From contig OY783199.1 in NCBI GenBank assembly GCA_963678675.1, forward strand, positions 21,948,909 to 22,012,908: a DNA stretch of 64,000 nt, in the 5' to 3' direction. Under the pieces are notes generated by a model. The model was not told the DNA's origin and did no database searches. It was given only the letters and a program-made list of their open reading frames with translations. Origin of the DNA: Xiphydria camelus (taxonomy: Eukaryota > Arthropoda > Insecta > Hymenoptera > Xiphydriidae). The position numbers were made by a program, and so were the translations under genes. Shown here piece by piece: positions 23,072 through 35,355 of the stretch; position 1 is the first letter of the stretch, and each line of letters opens with the position of its first letter.

Positions 23072-23969
23072 TAGGTGTAAGGGAAGAGGGGCAAAGTGGG
23101 CAGCGGGGCAAAGCGAGGAGTTGTCGATAATTCACGTGCAATACAGCAATATCTAACAAAAACCGTATGAACTCAGTTAACAAAATGTTCTGGTGTAGTT
23201 TTGGACGTTGCAGCTCAGTCTGACATTACACAACGAAGTTGTGAAATACGCACCTAGTTTTTTGGCCTTGATGTAAGAGTCTTCTGTTATTACAACATAA
23301 GTAAGTACATAGGTAATGAAAGAATTTTTCTGCACCAAAATTAGTTTCATGGTGTTGAAGGGAATTCTTTAGAGAACAAATACAGCCTAAAATTGTATCG
23401 TTATGTTGATTTTTGATCAAATAATGAACTGTTGAATGAATGAATTATTTACGTGCGTGTTTCAGCACGGTCCGAAATTATAAAACAAAGTCTTCTCAAC
23501 AAAGATAGTCGGAAAAGGACATGCAATTAGCGGTTAGACTGGTATATGTGGCACTCCGACCGCTGCTGCTGTCCACGGCATTCCACGAACAACATTGGTA
23601 CATTACGTAATGAAAACGCGTAAAAATCCTGAATGTACAGTGCAGAAGAAATTAGGCCGATTCACCACAGTTTTTTTTTTCTTAAATGAATTCATAAGAA
23701 TAAGTCGCTTTTAACTCCACCGACTATGGTTTTTTAACCGTTCCCCACTTTGCCTCGCCCTTGGGGCAAAGCAGGGAGAAAGTAGCTTTTTCGTTCATAG
23801 TATATTATATTCAGATATTATTGAATATTATTATTTAAACATTTTTCACAAGTGCGAAATCGATCAAAGAAAAGATACTAATTTTATATTTACAACTAAA
23901 TTATCTTTTTTTATATGTATATGAAAAAATTTGTTTGTTAGAATCCCCACTTTGCCCCCCCTTCACCTA
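23072..23969. mobile_element. pogo-like element with GGGGCAAAG words, TA ends
   Basis: Both ends read inward from TA: TAGGTGTAAGGG-AGAGGGGCAAAGTGGG at the left, TAGGTGAAGGGGGGGCAAAGTGGGG at the right. The word GGGGCAAAG recurs inside (about 23110, 23763 and, inverted, at about 23742). A degenerate pogo/Jerky-type helix-turn-helix sequence lies at 23508-23690, so this is a deleted Tc1/mariner-superfamily (pogo) element. Confidence 0.72.
23508..23690 (+). pseudogene. pogo/Jerky-like transposase N-terminal helix-turn-helix fragment
   Basis: One frame reads VGKGHAISG, a stop, then TAAAVHGIPRTTLVHYVMKT and QKKLGRF. The A-A-x-x-x-x-I-P-R-T-T-L pattern is the recognition helix of psq/CENP-B-type DNA-binding domains in pogo-like transposases. 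There is one in-frame stop near 23536, and the DDE catalytic domain is absent. Confidence 0.62.
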
Positions 23970-25117
23970 AATTTGTCTGACATATTTGTTTGTCAAAGAA
24001 TGCTCTTAACTTTAACAAAATATTCTATCTTATTTTAAACAGAGAAAAATAGAACTGTATTAATAAAATATTTTAATTTATGTTTTCAAAATGTTAGCAA
24101 TAATAAATAAGAATTTTTTGTTATTGCCTTTTTCAGTTCATCAGAAGGTAATCTGTGTAAAGGCATTTTTATATTATTATACAAACAGAAACTCAATAAT
24201 ATTCTGTAAAAATAACAAAATTTCTCTTTCTTTTTAATTTCTGAATTAAAATTGTCTAGAATGGTTAAAAACTATTAGAAATAGCTAAAATAAAAGTTAG
24301 AAATAGTTAAAACACGTTAATATACAATGTGCACTGGCTTCTTATATATTATTAGGCAGGAATCTATGAAATCCGGATAAGATACGATCCCGTTTAAGAT
24401 ACACGATACTCCCTTAATAATCTCCCGATTGCGAGACACGTCAGAGCTTCCGTTCCGCAATATCGCTCGCGTCAAGCAATAAGGTGGCAAGCAATAAGTG
24501 TCAAGGCCTGGCCCTGAGGAATGACTTAATTCTAAACGCCTTTGGCTCGAGCGAATAAAAGAGAGGGGTGAGAAGGGTAGCGGAACGCGGAGATGTTCCG
24601 TGCGCGCGAGAGAGCGAGTTTTTGCGTCGCGACACTGGAGAGAGAGAGGAGGAGAAAAGGAGGGCGAGCCATGCGAAAGAACTCCTGGAACCAGTCTTCC
24701 GACCGCGCGGCGTATCTCTACGTGGACGGAGGGCTGGAGGTAATTTATTATAATTTTAGGAAAAAGTTAATTCGGCTAAATACTCGTTTTGCGCTATCGC
24801 TTATCTGTCGGCCCAGCCTCGTTCTTATCTCAAGAGCCGTCGGCCTTGTTTCGCGAGATGCGCAGAGGGTGGTAGGAAACGGGATTTGGAATGAGCTGCG
24901 TGATGCGCCAGAGGGAATGCGGGGGTCGTCGTACCAGCGGGAAGGGGACGCGCGAATGGGGTCGCTAATATCACGGGAGACGCGGGTGTACGGGAGAGAG
25001 ACATAACTCTCACGCGCGCGCGCGCGCGAAGACCTCGTAACGCGAGGGGGGACGATCGAATTTTCTCAGGATACACGTCATATTGTCCAAAAGCGTGAGT
25101 GGACCTTGTGTACCAAC
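23970..25117. other. Unique sequence, CpG-rich from about 24.4 kb, no gene supported
   Basis: AT-rich to 24.4 kb, then CpG-rich, with a (CG)n run at about 25014-25028. Reading frames at 24568-25006 are arginine- and glutamate-rich products of GA-rich DNA and show no domain. Confidence 0.35.
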
Positions 25118-25992
25118 TACCCATACAGCACAGCAAGCTTGAATAAATACAATATTGCAGGAATATTGTTCTCAGAGAACGGCAAAATTTCAGAATTATT
25201 TTGCAATGTTTCAGCAATATTCCTGCAACGTTGCAGCAATATTCAAATGTTCACCCCTCTGCAATATTACATGCAACATTGTTGCAAAATTGCACTGCAA
25301 TATCTCCGCGTCCGTATACAAAATATACTAAACAATTTTCTTTTGTATATTTCATGCCTTGTGTGCTTGAGTTTCTACTTCTTGCTCTATTAACACTTCC
25401 ATCGGCCAATTTTGAGCTTATACGACGATTAAAATTTTTCTGGTTAGGTACTTCAAAGCGCAATCTCGGGACTCTCTGCATATGAAGCCGGACTCTTCCC
25501 TGATGACTACTGCAACATAACATGTTAACTCTGCTACGAAACAGGGGTTTAAGCTACACAGATGGCGACCTTTTACCAATATGACTTACCATTTAAAACA
25601 TTTAATAATATTATCAATGAAAATTAAAATTACAATTGCGAAAATTAAAGTTTTTCTACCATTACGAGATTACGAAAGTTGCTGTATTACGTGGCTCTGT
25701 TTGAGATTAGCAGTGAATTTTCATTTTATTCATATAAGTTATATTTAGTTACAAGTTATATTCAGTTATAAAGAAGGTACTTGAAAAATACCATTTTTTA
25801 ATATTGCAGCAATTTACCTGGAATATTATTTGTGCAATATTGCATTTTAAATATTGCGAACTATTGCTGAAATACCAGCTATGCAATATTGCAACTGTAA
25901 TGCGACAGCAATCTTTCTGCAATATTGCACCTGCAAATGTAATAAAGCAATATTGTTGCAATCTTGTTGTAATATTCTATGCTATGTGGGTA
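25118..25992. mobile_element. Element with internal GCAATATTGC minisatellite-like words
   Basis: TACCCATACAGCACAGC at the left pairs loosely with GCTATGTGGGTA at the right. Both arms are built of repeated GCAATATTGCA/TTGCAGCAATATT words (at least seven per arm at irregular spacing). The arms are separated by a non-repetitive centre (about 25310-25800). Confidence 0.65.
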
Positions 25993-27527
25993 GATACTTT
26001 AAAAGTTGCACTGCATCTTCTGTTTAGTAGTAGCAATTTAAAAATTCTGACTCTCTCGATCTTTCTTTTTCTTCTGTCGTTATAAACAGTTCTGTTTCTG
26101 TACAGTGTAGGAAAGCAGTGCAGTTGCATTAATGCGCGACGTTAACTTACAATTATCATGGGTAGGATAAATTGTAGTTAGCATTTCTTCTCGCTGGTAT
26201 ACCGAAGATAATATTGTACAATGTAAGCTCTTCCTCTCATATCGCTTTTGCTCACGTAAATGAAAATGTGCTCTCCCTAAATGCTATGCCAATTAACTGC
26301 AGCTGAATAGGAAAGCTATATCCCGCGAACGCGACGTTCGAAGTTGTAAAGGAGTCGTCGCAGAGAACGGCGAAAGGATCGTTAAATTGCGAGCGGCCCG
26401 TCGGCGTCGAGAAAAGTCTTAATTACGTCCGCGTATCACGCTCCCCCTTTATCTCTTTCTTCCTCCCTACATTTACTCGTATAATTATTTCTTGCCACCT
26501 CTCGGCCACTCGCCTAGAGCTTCGCGCGAGACGATTTAAAATCGAGTTCCATATAGGCGCGAGGAGAGAGCCATTCGCCGAGAAGTAAGTGCGCGAGTGA
26601 AATGGGGGACGACGCTCGCGCTCGCGCGTGCGAGATGGCGAGAGTGAATAGACACGGCGCGGGATAAATCACCGGTATAAAACCCCCGGCCGTGCAGTAA
26701 TGAATGTTACTTAATATTTCATCTTTCACGGTTTAACGAGCTCGTTAAGCCGCTGGTTGCTCGACCCACCCTATACCATCCTCGCTCCTCGGCTCACGTG
26801 GCTATCCGAGAACCGTGTGGCGATCTTTTTATTATTTCTCACGTGCAGATCATGCGTCGATCGATCGAATCCCATGGGGAGTGTTATGGACTCTGAAGGT
26901 TTGCGTCTCGATCCATGTTCGCCTCGTTTATTCTTTTTTCACCCTGCTTCGTCAGCGCTGAGAGAATCTGAAAGAGTCGTTCGTTGCTGGTCGCATAATT
27001 ACTGTGTCGCATATGCGTTATATATGCATTATATAATGCTGAGACCTGATGCGCGTTACGTCGCTTTCGCGTAATTGAAGCGGTTTAGTAGTAGTTTGGC
27101 CGATTTTAAATAATATTGTATGAGTATCTATATATATGTAAACTGGGAAAAATAATTACGAAATATTTGATTGATATGTGCACAGCAAAATAATTTTATT
27201 GCAACAACAAATGCTTGGTTGTAATAACCAAACTTTTGAAAAAATGTGCTGCTACAATCAACGTTTATTTATCGTAATCAAATGTTTGCTCTCGCGATAA
27301 AAATACTTCGTTACTCATACATCAATCAATCGTTTAATTAATATTACTAATCATTTTCCTCAATGTATCTGCAAAAGAAATACATTTTTAATGACGATGA
27401 CTAAGGAAAAGTAGAGTAGACCATACATTTTGATGGCCTATAACTATGACGATCAAGGGCCTTCAAAATGGCCGATAGTACTCGAATTTCCTCAATGTCC
27501 CTTGATGTAAAAAAAAGTAAAGTAATC
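25993..27527. other. Unique sequence, GC-rich at 26.3-27.1 kb, no gene supported
   Basis: A TATAAAA at about 26677 sits in a GC-rich context (CCGGTATAAAACCCCCGG), but no coding exon with support follows on the + strand. The frame at 26757-27074 has no domain. The 27.1-27.5 kb part is AT-rich. Confidence 0.35.
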
Positions 27528-28619
27528 GAGTTGACTTTTCATTTAAGGGGCTATACCTGGAAAAAGGAAAAGCAGTAAATTATGAATATTTAATTTTGGT
27601 GGAAACATTTCTTTTAGGAAAAGATCATTATACATCTCACATATATGTAGTGTACACTTTCATCTAACAGTTCTGTGAGTTTAATTTAATAATAAGTCAA
27701 ATTGAGGATATAACAGTCATGGACGTAATTATATAAGGTGGTCTTATTGAAAACAGTTTTCGCGATGCCCCGAATATCTTTATTGGTATTTATCTGAAAT
27801 GAAAAACGAAAATTTTGTTCTCAACTAGTCTTTGATGCAGCCGATTTTCATAATGTTGATTTATTGCATATTGGCGATAATTTCAAAAAATAGACATGTG
27901 ATTTTGACTATATAACCCGAGCAGAAATTTGTTAGGGCTCGGATCAGGTACGCGCGCGCGGGTCCGGATTTCACTGTTACGATCGGGTCCCAGTACTGTT
28001 GACGGATCCGGTCCAGATCATAAATGTAACGCCATCGCTAATTCGACCCCGATCAGGCTGCCCGAAACAGGGCCCGATCAGATGACCCTATCAAAAACGG
28101 ACTAGGCTATTCTGATACGAACCTTGATTCGTTAGGCTGATCTAGAGAATGCATAGTAATGCAAAGCATACTAATTTTAAGGATATCCTCTAATGTTAGC
28201 CTAGTATATTATACTCTAAAAGTAGAAATAAATTCATCCTCGAAAATTCCTCTGTGCGCTTTTATAGAAGAAGCATTTATACACACCATATGTCTTACAA
28301 ATAAGTTTAAAAATAAAATAATATCATTGCACAAGAATCGAACTTGAAATAGGTACGACTGAACTATTCAAGACTGCTGATATGACTGAACTGAGAATTT
28401 CAAACTAAAAATAAATGGTTTGCAATGACAATAAGGTAGTGTAGGAAAGGACGCATATAAAGGTAATTTCGGAAAGACTCGACTCTTTGAACTGAAAGTA
28501 TTTGGTCAACACGTGCAACTGATACACCACGGACGCCGACAAATGCGTCACGTATGGCCCGCCATACACCTGTGTGAAGTTAGCCGCCCCCCCACAACCG
28601 AATACAAAATTTTGGATTA

Positions 28620-29070
28620 CATGATCGTTTGCCCTTTGTTTGCTCATGATTGGCCATCACTTTGTTTCGTTCTTCCAATCCACCGTTTAGAAGGTATAAG
28701 GGGGGGGGGGGGGGGGCTAACTTCAGGCTAGCCCCCCAACAGTGTAATTTCGAAAATTCAAATGCATTATCGTTTGTCCTTTATTTACCCATGATAGCCC
28801 ATCAGTTTGTTTCGTTTGTACAACTCACCGTTTAGAAGATATAGGGTAGGGAACTATCAGATCTGCAACTTTGCTTCCGCCGTTTTTCTCGTAAGCCATT
28901 TACAGAATAACGGCGGAAGCAAAGTTGTACCCCTAATAACTTCAAGTTAGTCCACCACCATAGTAAAATATCGAAAACTTAGTTACATAACGTTTGCCCT
29001 TTATTTGCTCATTACTGCCCATTACTTTGTTTCGCCTCCCCACACCACCATTAATAAGATACACCGAATT
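28620..29070 (+). repeat. Three diverged direct repeats
   Basis: CGTTTGCCCTTTGTTTGCTC...CATCACTTTGTTTCG recurs at about 28627, 28771 and 28998. The first two copies are followed by CACCGTTTAGAAG-TATA and the third by a diverged form. Spacing is unequal (145 and 225 bp). Confidence 0.75.
28866..28927. repeat. Perfect 19-bp-stem hairpin
   Basis: CAACTTTGCTTCCGCCGTT and its exact complement enclose a 24-base loop. The size resembles a small-RNA precursor, but its place inside a transposon makes a repeat origin more likely. Confidence 0.7.
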
Positions 29071-29520
29071 TCATTTTTCAAGGACAAAAATTAAAAATCG
29101 TTTAATCGGGCACACCGTACCAAAACCTGGACCGATTGTGTTAAGGCTTGCCTAGACAAATTTCTGCTCATGTAAATTATTTATTTGTAATAAAAAATGA
29201 AGTATGACGTATATTATGAAAATCCTATTACAAAGACTAGATAATTCTATCGAGAATATCTGTGCAAATATTCAACAAAATCAGTTCATCAGTTACTGAG
29301 ATATGTAGGGCACCGTTTTCAACAAGACCGCCTTACATTCATGACTGTCGTATCTTCAATTTGACTTATTCTTAATTTAAATTTATAGAACTGTCAGACA
29401 AAAGGATATGGTTTATAATTTGTGTATAATGATTTTTTCCTAAAAAAAATGTTTCCACCGAAAACAAATAGTTATAATTCACCATTCTTTTCTTTGTTTT
29501 AGGTGTATATAGTCCCTTAA

Positions 29521-30293
29521 TCATAAAAGGCCTATTGGAATACCCTATTTAAGTAGAAGTTTAACAGACAAGTCTATTAATAGACAAAGGATCTCCATGC
29601 TAAGAACGGAGGGATCTATTCTTCAGAAGAAGGAGAAATTGATTTTGAGCAGTTTCCAAAAATATCATTCTGCGACAGAGACTCGTTTACCGCAAGACGC
29701 GAAGAATTAACTTAAGGGAGTTCTCCACCTAGGTACTCAGTGAGTCAAAAGTGGTTGGAATTAAAATTTCGGGTATTTGACTAACGTCTTGGAATGGAAA
29801 TTGAAAATTTGGCAACGTTGTAATTCTGCGTGACGTCCGATACCTAGTCAAATATTTTTCCGAGCGTAAAATGATACTTGACTATACGCGCAACTGGTGT
29901 TCCGACGTTACCAAACCGACAAGTGACGAAAGTTACTGAACGTCAAACCTGTGATTGCGGTATTTATTCATTAATATTTTCCAATATTGGCTCTGAGTTG
30001 ATTTACAAATTTGAAGACAGTTGTGTGAGATATATATATCTATGTAGGTATAGACATTTTTATCTAAATCGGTCTGTCATTTCTGTTCGAATTTCACGAA
30101 TAAAAGAGACGAATGTGCTACTTCTTATAAGACGCCATGTCAGAGGGGGGCAATAATTTATTTCTCTCATATTTCTCATGCAAAGTGGTGAATTATCATA
30201 AAAACTTAACTGAAGGACCCCAACACTTATATCTATCGATTTACCGAATTTAATCCAAATCGCTTTGTTAATTCTATTATCTATAGAATCCCC
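29521..30293. other. Unique AT-rich sequence, no gene
   Basis: A TTGGAATACCCTAT phrase at about 29535 and GAGTTGACTT at about 27528 look like two halves of one terminal motif separated by the TTAA element. No other feature. Confidence 0.35.
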
Positions 30294-30297
30294 TTAA

Positions 30298-30370
30298 CCC
30301 TTTCAGGACGGCCGCCGTACATGTACAACGTGATGTAAAACGTACATGTACGGCGGCCGTCTTGAAAGGG
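30298..30370. mobile_element. 73-bp TTAA MITE (piggyBac-like ends), copy 1
   Basis: TTAA on each side (30294-30297, 30371-30374) of a near-perfect hairpin starting CCCTTTCA. The arms share ACGGCCGCCGTACATGTAC. CCCTTT-type ends after TTAA are typical of piggyBac-mobilised MITEs. Confidence 0.88.
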
Positions 30371-30374
30371 TTAA

Positions 30375-31037
30375 TACCCGATCTCTTCCCTATACCCTAG
30401 GTCCCTTCCCTAGGTGTGACAAACGCGCCTTCCATGAGTCGGGTAATCATAGCGCTCGGTAAACAACGTTTCGTTCAAACGGGGAATCGCCCGCAGGCTG
30501 CAGTACAACGCGTGTTATACGTGGTGTTCTCGATTTTATCGCGCGGCTGTGTACGACCGTGGCTAGCGTTAACAGGGATTCCATTACTATCGATGCAGGC
30601 GCGTTACCAGAAACATGAACGACCGCTCGCAAATACGCGCGTTTGTATCGCCCGGGTATACGAGTGTTTGCCGGCCTTGTATAAATAAACCTGTTGAATT
30701 TACCGCGAATAATTGTAGCGTACAGTTGTTACCGATTTCGCAGAGCTTAACCCGCGCTTCACGGCAGCGGAGCTGCTCCGAGCCACGCGGAATTCGGTCC
30801 AATCTCTCTCGGTACTGTGGAATTTATTTCCAATTTATCTTGAACACGGGCTGACCTCTCTCGCCTCGCTTTCCTACTAACGATATGCAGATGAGGTTGA
30901 TCATTGCTCCCGGCGCGCCCCGGCTTTAAGGGTGCACTTTTTTTTGGATACCTGCGACGGTTGCTCATTATCCCACCGACACCTCTAGACACAGAGGTTC
31001 GTTATACGTAAAATTCTTGCCGTAGTATCGGAGATCC
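30375..31037. other. CpG-rich unique sequence, no gene supported
   Basis: Overlapping reading frames on both strands (30416-30992) show no domain or codon-use signal and contradict one another. Confidence 0.35.
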
Positions 31038-31041
31038 TTAA

Positions 31042-31114
31042 CTCTTTCGCCACTAAACGTAAGATACGGAATCTCTGGAACATAATATAATATATCCCTG
31101 CAGTAGCGAAAGGG
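31042..31114. mobile_element. 73-bp TTAA MITE (piggyBac-like ends), copy 2
   Basis: TTAA at 31038-31041 and 31115-31118 flanks CTCTTTCGC-ACT and AGTAGCGAAAGGG. It has the same length and end style as the copy at 30298 but a different middle. Confidence 0.8.
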
Positions 31115-31118
31115 TTAA

Positions 31119-32258
31119 AACGGGATCGCGAACGATTTGATTGAAAGGCTCGCGCGCAACTGCAGGATTCCCGAACGAGACCTTTAAATTTTTTTGAGTC
31201 GACGGGAAATTGCTTTTAAGCTAAAATTTAAATATTGCAGATATGTATATAGTGGGGAATAGTAGTCGTTAGCAATTTGTAACAATCATACATGTAATAA
31301 AGCTCATTTCTCGATCGAATACTTATTAAATACCACAATTTAAAAAATATTTGCAGAATCCGGTAACGATTTTTTTTTAAATTATAAAAAATCATATCGT
31401 TGTATTTAAAATAGATTGCTGTGTTCCTTGGAACTGCTGAAAGTTATCATTACAATAACGTCAATTCTTTAATTCTCCGTGGACACTGTGTCATGATTTT
31501 TAGTACAGTGTAGTTATAACTACAAATTGTCACTATGCCGAAACGTATCATAAATTGCGTATATTAAGATCCGTTCGAGTAGAAATTTGATAAGAATTTA
31601 TATGACTTCGAATAAGTCATATATATATATACCTATATATTTATATATGCTGCCCGCTACCCGAGTAGAAAATTGCTAAGGCTCGGGCAGCGGTATTCGC
31701 ATATCAACCGTATCCGTATATAACACTGTATCGAACTGCCCGCTAATGTCGGCAAGTAATTAGCTATCGCTGTCCATTAACCGACCACTGGCCGCTAATC
31801 TACCGGCACTATACATAGAAGTATCGGTCGATTATGAGATCCCATATTGGTCGTTCATAGATTATAGCAGTTAATAACTCGTCACGGCGTATGTATAAAT
31901 ATATATATATGTATACGTATAGATCCAACCTCTGGTATGATAATCAGCTCATGAATAGGATATATCGCGATGAACAGCGTGGAATTCATTACTATACGCA
32001 TTACCCCGGGGCTTACAAGGCATGTTATGCATATAAATACGCACCGACAAAGGGACGACGATCGCTACTTCCGTTCAGAATCTCTATAATAAGATTTCGA
32101 CCGTGTGATAACTAGCGATCGTTAATTGATAGCGCCTTTTATAGCCTAAACAATTGCAATCGCGTGAATATTTTAAGGTAGCATGATGTTTGTACATTGA
32201 TATATCGAGATTTTGCACGTATTCAAAATATAATAAGACCATTTCTTTTGTGCGACGC
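31119..32258. other. Unique AT-rich sequence with an isolated CCCGAG hairpin
   Basis: At 31650-31693, CTGCCCG...CGGGCAG pairs around ACCCGAGTAGAAAATTG, the terminal motif of the element at 27914. No gene is seen. Confidence 0.45.
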
Positions 32259-32347
32259 AATTGAGGGACTCAAAGCTGAAGTGAACCAAGTCCAAAAATT
32301 ATAATTTTTGGACGACTTGGTTCACTTCGGCTTTGAGCCCTTCAATT
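32259..32347. repeat. Near-perfect 89-nt hairpin
   Basis: Two arms of about 42 bp (AATTGAGGGACTCAAAGC and GAAGTGAACCAAGTCCAAAA and their inverses) with few mismatches and almost no loop (AATTATAATT). Probably a tiny MITE; a small-RNA precursor cannot be excluded. Confidence 0.8.
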
Positions 32348-32636
32348 ATTAATCCTTCAGGTATTTTTTACGCACCGATATTTAGAACTACTTTGCGTCA
32401 CGTTTTGAAATTCTGCTGTATTGAAAAATAAATTCTTAAATTAAATATCGCTATCAGAGATCCTAAAATGTTGCATAGGGATCTCTTATGGATTAAGCAA
32501 GGAGCTTTAGGATTTCTACTAGAGATCATTGATCTAATAGGAATGAAATATTACGGAAATGTTGAAAATCGCAACTGATATAATAATTATTTCCCGTCCC
32601 TTGCGTCAATCTGCGATAATTACGTATACATATAAC

Positions 32637-32876
32637 TGAATCGCATATTTCAGAAACCCCGTAAGTGACATTTCTACAAATGCTGTAATTTATGCTGTAA
32701 TTACTACTAATTAATTATTTATGCTACTTATGCTGTAATTTATTCGTTATCATAATTTCTAAAAACACACGGAGAGAAATTTTCATTCAAAATTACAGTA
32801 AAATTATTTCACGTAATTATGGGATATAATGTCAACGACCAAATGTCACTTACGGGGTTTCTGAAATATGTGATTC
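32637..32876. mobile_element. MITE with TGAATC-CATATTTCAG ends
   Basis: TGAATCGCATATTTCAGAAA and CCCCGTAAGTGACATTT at the left recur inverted at 32842-32876. The middle is AT-rich with GCTGTAATTTA repeats. Confidence 0.85.
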
Positions 32877-33099
32877 AACTACTTTTACTATTATTATCCT
32901 TGCATCGATAATAAACTCGTTGTTTCAGTAATAACAGCTGTTACAACTGGAATTTTAATAGCGCGCAATGTTTCAATTTCCCGCAGATAGATATTGTAAT
33001 AAGATTTGTTTCGTGAAATAAATATTGTCGAATAATCAGTGTGATTACCGCCGAAGATCAATTTATTAGATCTCATTTCTGAATTCTAATTGCAGAAAC

Positions 33100-33843
33100 T
33101 TCACTTCTGTTCACTCTCGAAATTCAAACGAGAAGTACCGATACAGCCTCCCGGTCCTGACTGGTACGTATCTGTCCACGCGCGAATTGTCCCATCGTTT
33201 TCCCCTTTAATGGTAAACTCTCCCCTTCCATAAATCAATGTCGTCATACACGATTATATTCGAGCACCGCTGCAAAAATTACCATTTTTCCGTCGCGCCA
33301 TGCCGTCGCACGTGTATCTACCGTGTATCTCCGGGAGGCGCGAAACGGAGCAAGACGAGAGACGACGACAACGACGCGGCGATGGGGCTAACGAAACGTC
33401 AGGATGACGTCGAGGTGTCGAGAGGAGGGTGCGAGGGAGAAGAGCGGTGGCCGTTCTGGTAGCGCGTCGGAGGTGGTGGTGACGGCGGCGGTGGCGAGCA
33501 GAGCGGAGAGCAATTAGGGAGGTTTCTCGTCGCAGGAAGTGACGTCAGGTTGCCGTGTACCCTCAGGCCATTGTTCCCGACACGTTCCGACTTCCCCTTG
33601 TCCTCTGGAACTGTCACCTCCTCGCGGCTAGACCGAGGCTGACCTACAAAATGCACCATCTGGTCGTCGGCTCCGACTACTCTCACAACTGTTACACGAT
33701 TGGGTCTCACGAAATTCGCACGGAATGTTCGGCCGGGGCTCTCTTGTCATCGCTCGACCTTGGCGAGATGCGAATACCGGACGAGTCGCGGTCACTCGTT
33801 CACGTTCCTCGTCGAAATTTTGACTCGCGCCCGGCAAGTAAAC
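33100..33843. other. CpG-rich unique sequence, no gene supported
   Basis: The reading frames on both strands overlap here (33238-33462, 33555-33950, 33710-33399) and none shows a domain. Confidence 0.35.
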
Positions 33844-34280
33844 TGTCTAGTTTTTCCACGATTCTAGCTAGGCACTGTTCAGTCAAACGAGACAGTTTTG
33901 ACCGAGTGAGAAACTATCTATCTAGTTCGTGTATATCTAGTTTTTGGTAAGGTACTGTATAGTGAGAATTATCTAGTTCATTTATTGCCAGCTTTTGGCG
34001 AGGCACTCTACAGTGAAAACTATTCAGTTCTATTTAGTTTTTCCAGATAAGGGTCTAGACGGAAGTAGGGACGAACAAGACACATTCCTACATGGCAAAT
34101 TGTCTAGTTTGTGTATATCTAGTTTCCGGCAAGGCACTGTACAGTAAGAACTATCTAGTTCGTGTATACCTAGTTTCTGGCAAGGCACTATACAGTGAAA
34201 ACTATCTAGTTCTATCTAGTCTTTCCAGCTAAGGGCCTAGGTGGAAGTAGGGAAGAACTAGACACATTTCTACTTGGGGT
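33844..34280 (+). repeat. CTAGTT tandem repeat with higher-order structure
   Basis: Units of about 60 bp carrying CTATCTAGTTCGTGTATA-CTAGTTT and GGCAAGGCACTGTACAGTGA recur five to six times. A longer block (TTCCAGCTAAGGGCCTAG-GGAAGTAGGGA) repeats at about 34043 and 34223, giving a super-period near 180 bp. Confidence 0.78.
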
Positions 34281-34431
34281 GTAATATTGCGAGGCGGTGT
34301 CTAAGGCCTGCGAAAGTGGTCGAGTAAGTGCAGTAAGGGTTGAATTGAAATTATTACAATCAGAAGAGTGTCTTTAAATAAAATTTGCGTCAAATTAAAT
34401 CACCTGGAAAATGAGAATAGAACGGTGATCG

Positions 34432-34684
34432 TATACGGAGAAACTTAAACAGTAAATTTGACCGTATTTAGCAGTAAAAAAGGTCCACATAGCACTTTTC
34501 GAAAAATATACTAAGTAGAATAGTATACTTCACTGTACATTTAGAGCCTTTTACTGTTATTCAATATTTTTACTATTACAGAACGAATTTTACTGTTCTA
34601 CGGAATAAATTTCCTGGAAAGTGCTATGTGGACCTTTTCTACTACTACACACGGTAAAATTTACTGTTTGAGTTTCTCCGTGTA
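34432..34684. mobile_element. MITE with TACACGGAGAAACT ends
   Basis: TATACGGAGAAACTTAAACA and its inverse (34665-34684), followed inward by paired AAAGGTCCACATAGCACTTT. Confidence 0.85.
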
Positions 34685-34689
34685 TGATA

Positions 34690-35323
34690 AATAGGACGAT
34701 CCTTTGGGTAAATACGAAGCTTTATAGAAATAGTTTCTAAAAAATGGAATTCTTTTATTTACTCCGATGAAAATGAACTAAAGGCGCTCTTTCTTATAAT
34801 GGACAGTAAGACTACTTTCACCCACATTCTGGGTAATAATTTGGGCAATAAGTCGAGTATGAGAATGATCCTCGCAAATTTCACCCACTCCACAGCATCT
34901 CCAACCAACTTTCGATCTTCGCTCTTCTTTTAATTAACTCATCTCGCAAGCTGGAAGATTTTCTCGGATTCCAGCCCGCGGGCTTACTCTATCTCGTTTC
35001 TTCGGTGGCCCCTTCGTCGTCGTCGTCGTCCCCATCTTCATTCCAGCCCTTGCCCTGTACATCCGTATACGTGCTGCAGTAATCACGGCAAATAACTCGA
35101 CTCTCCTCCTCGTTTTCCCTCGACACATTCGTTCTTCCTCTCCCTCCTAATTGCGAGTAATAATTTTTTTAATTCAGCCCTGATATAACCACGCGTCCTC
35201 GTAGCAGTCGGGAGAGAAGACTTTATCGGCGAAGCCATCCCTCCCCCTCCTCCCCTTCACGACGGGTCCTCCACTTCCCCGTGAAATTCCAGCGCAACGA
35301 TACACCATTCGTCGCGGCCCGCA

Positions 35324-35355
<32 letters not shown>

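Larger units (their letters stand above)
27914..29174. mobile_element. Nested element with CGAGCAGAAATTTG ends
   Basis: AACCCGAGCAGAAATTTGTTAGG and the inverse of CATGAGCAGAAATTTGTCTAGG mark the ends. A hairpin carrying the same ACCCGAG-AGAAA motif occurs alone at 31650. The interior holds diverged repeats at 28620-29070, a G17 tract (28700-28716) and a perfect 19-bp-stem hairpin (28866-28927). Confidence 0.68.
27547..29516. mobile_element. TTAA-flanked element with about 350-bp inverted repeats
   Basis: TTAA at 27543-27546 and 29517-29520 encloses GGGGCTATACCTGGAAAAAGG and a related inverse (CTTTG-TTTTAGGTGTATATAGTCCC). Pairing runs through TGGTGGAAACATTT, GTCAAATTGA-GATA and GTCTTATTGAAAACAGTTTT. 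The loop contains a second element (27914-29174). Confidence 0.82.

Noticed and set aside
26670..27074. TATAAAA followed by a 105-codon frame as a gene start
   Set aside because: The frame has no domain or signal peptide, and no conserved initiator or splice partner supports it.
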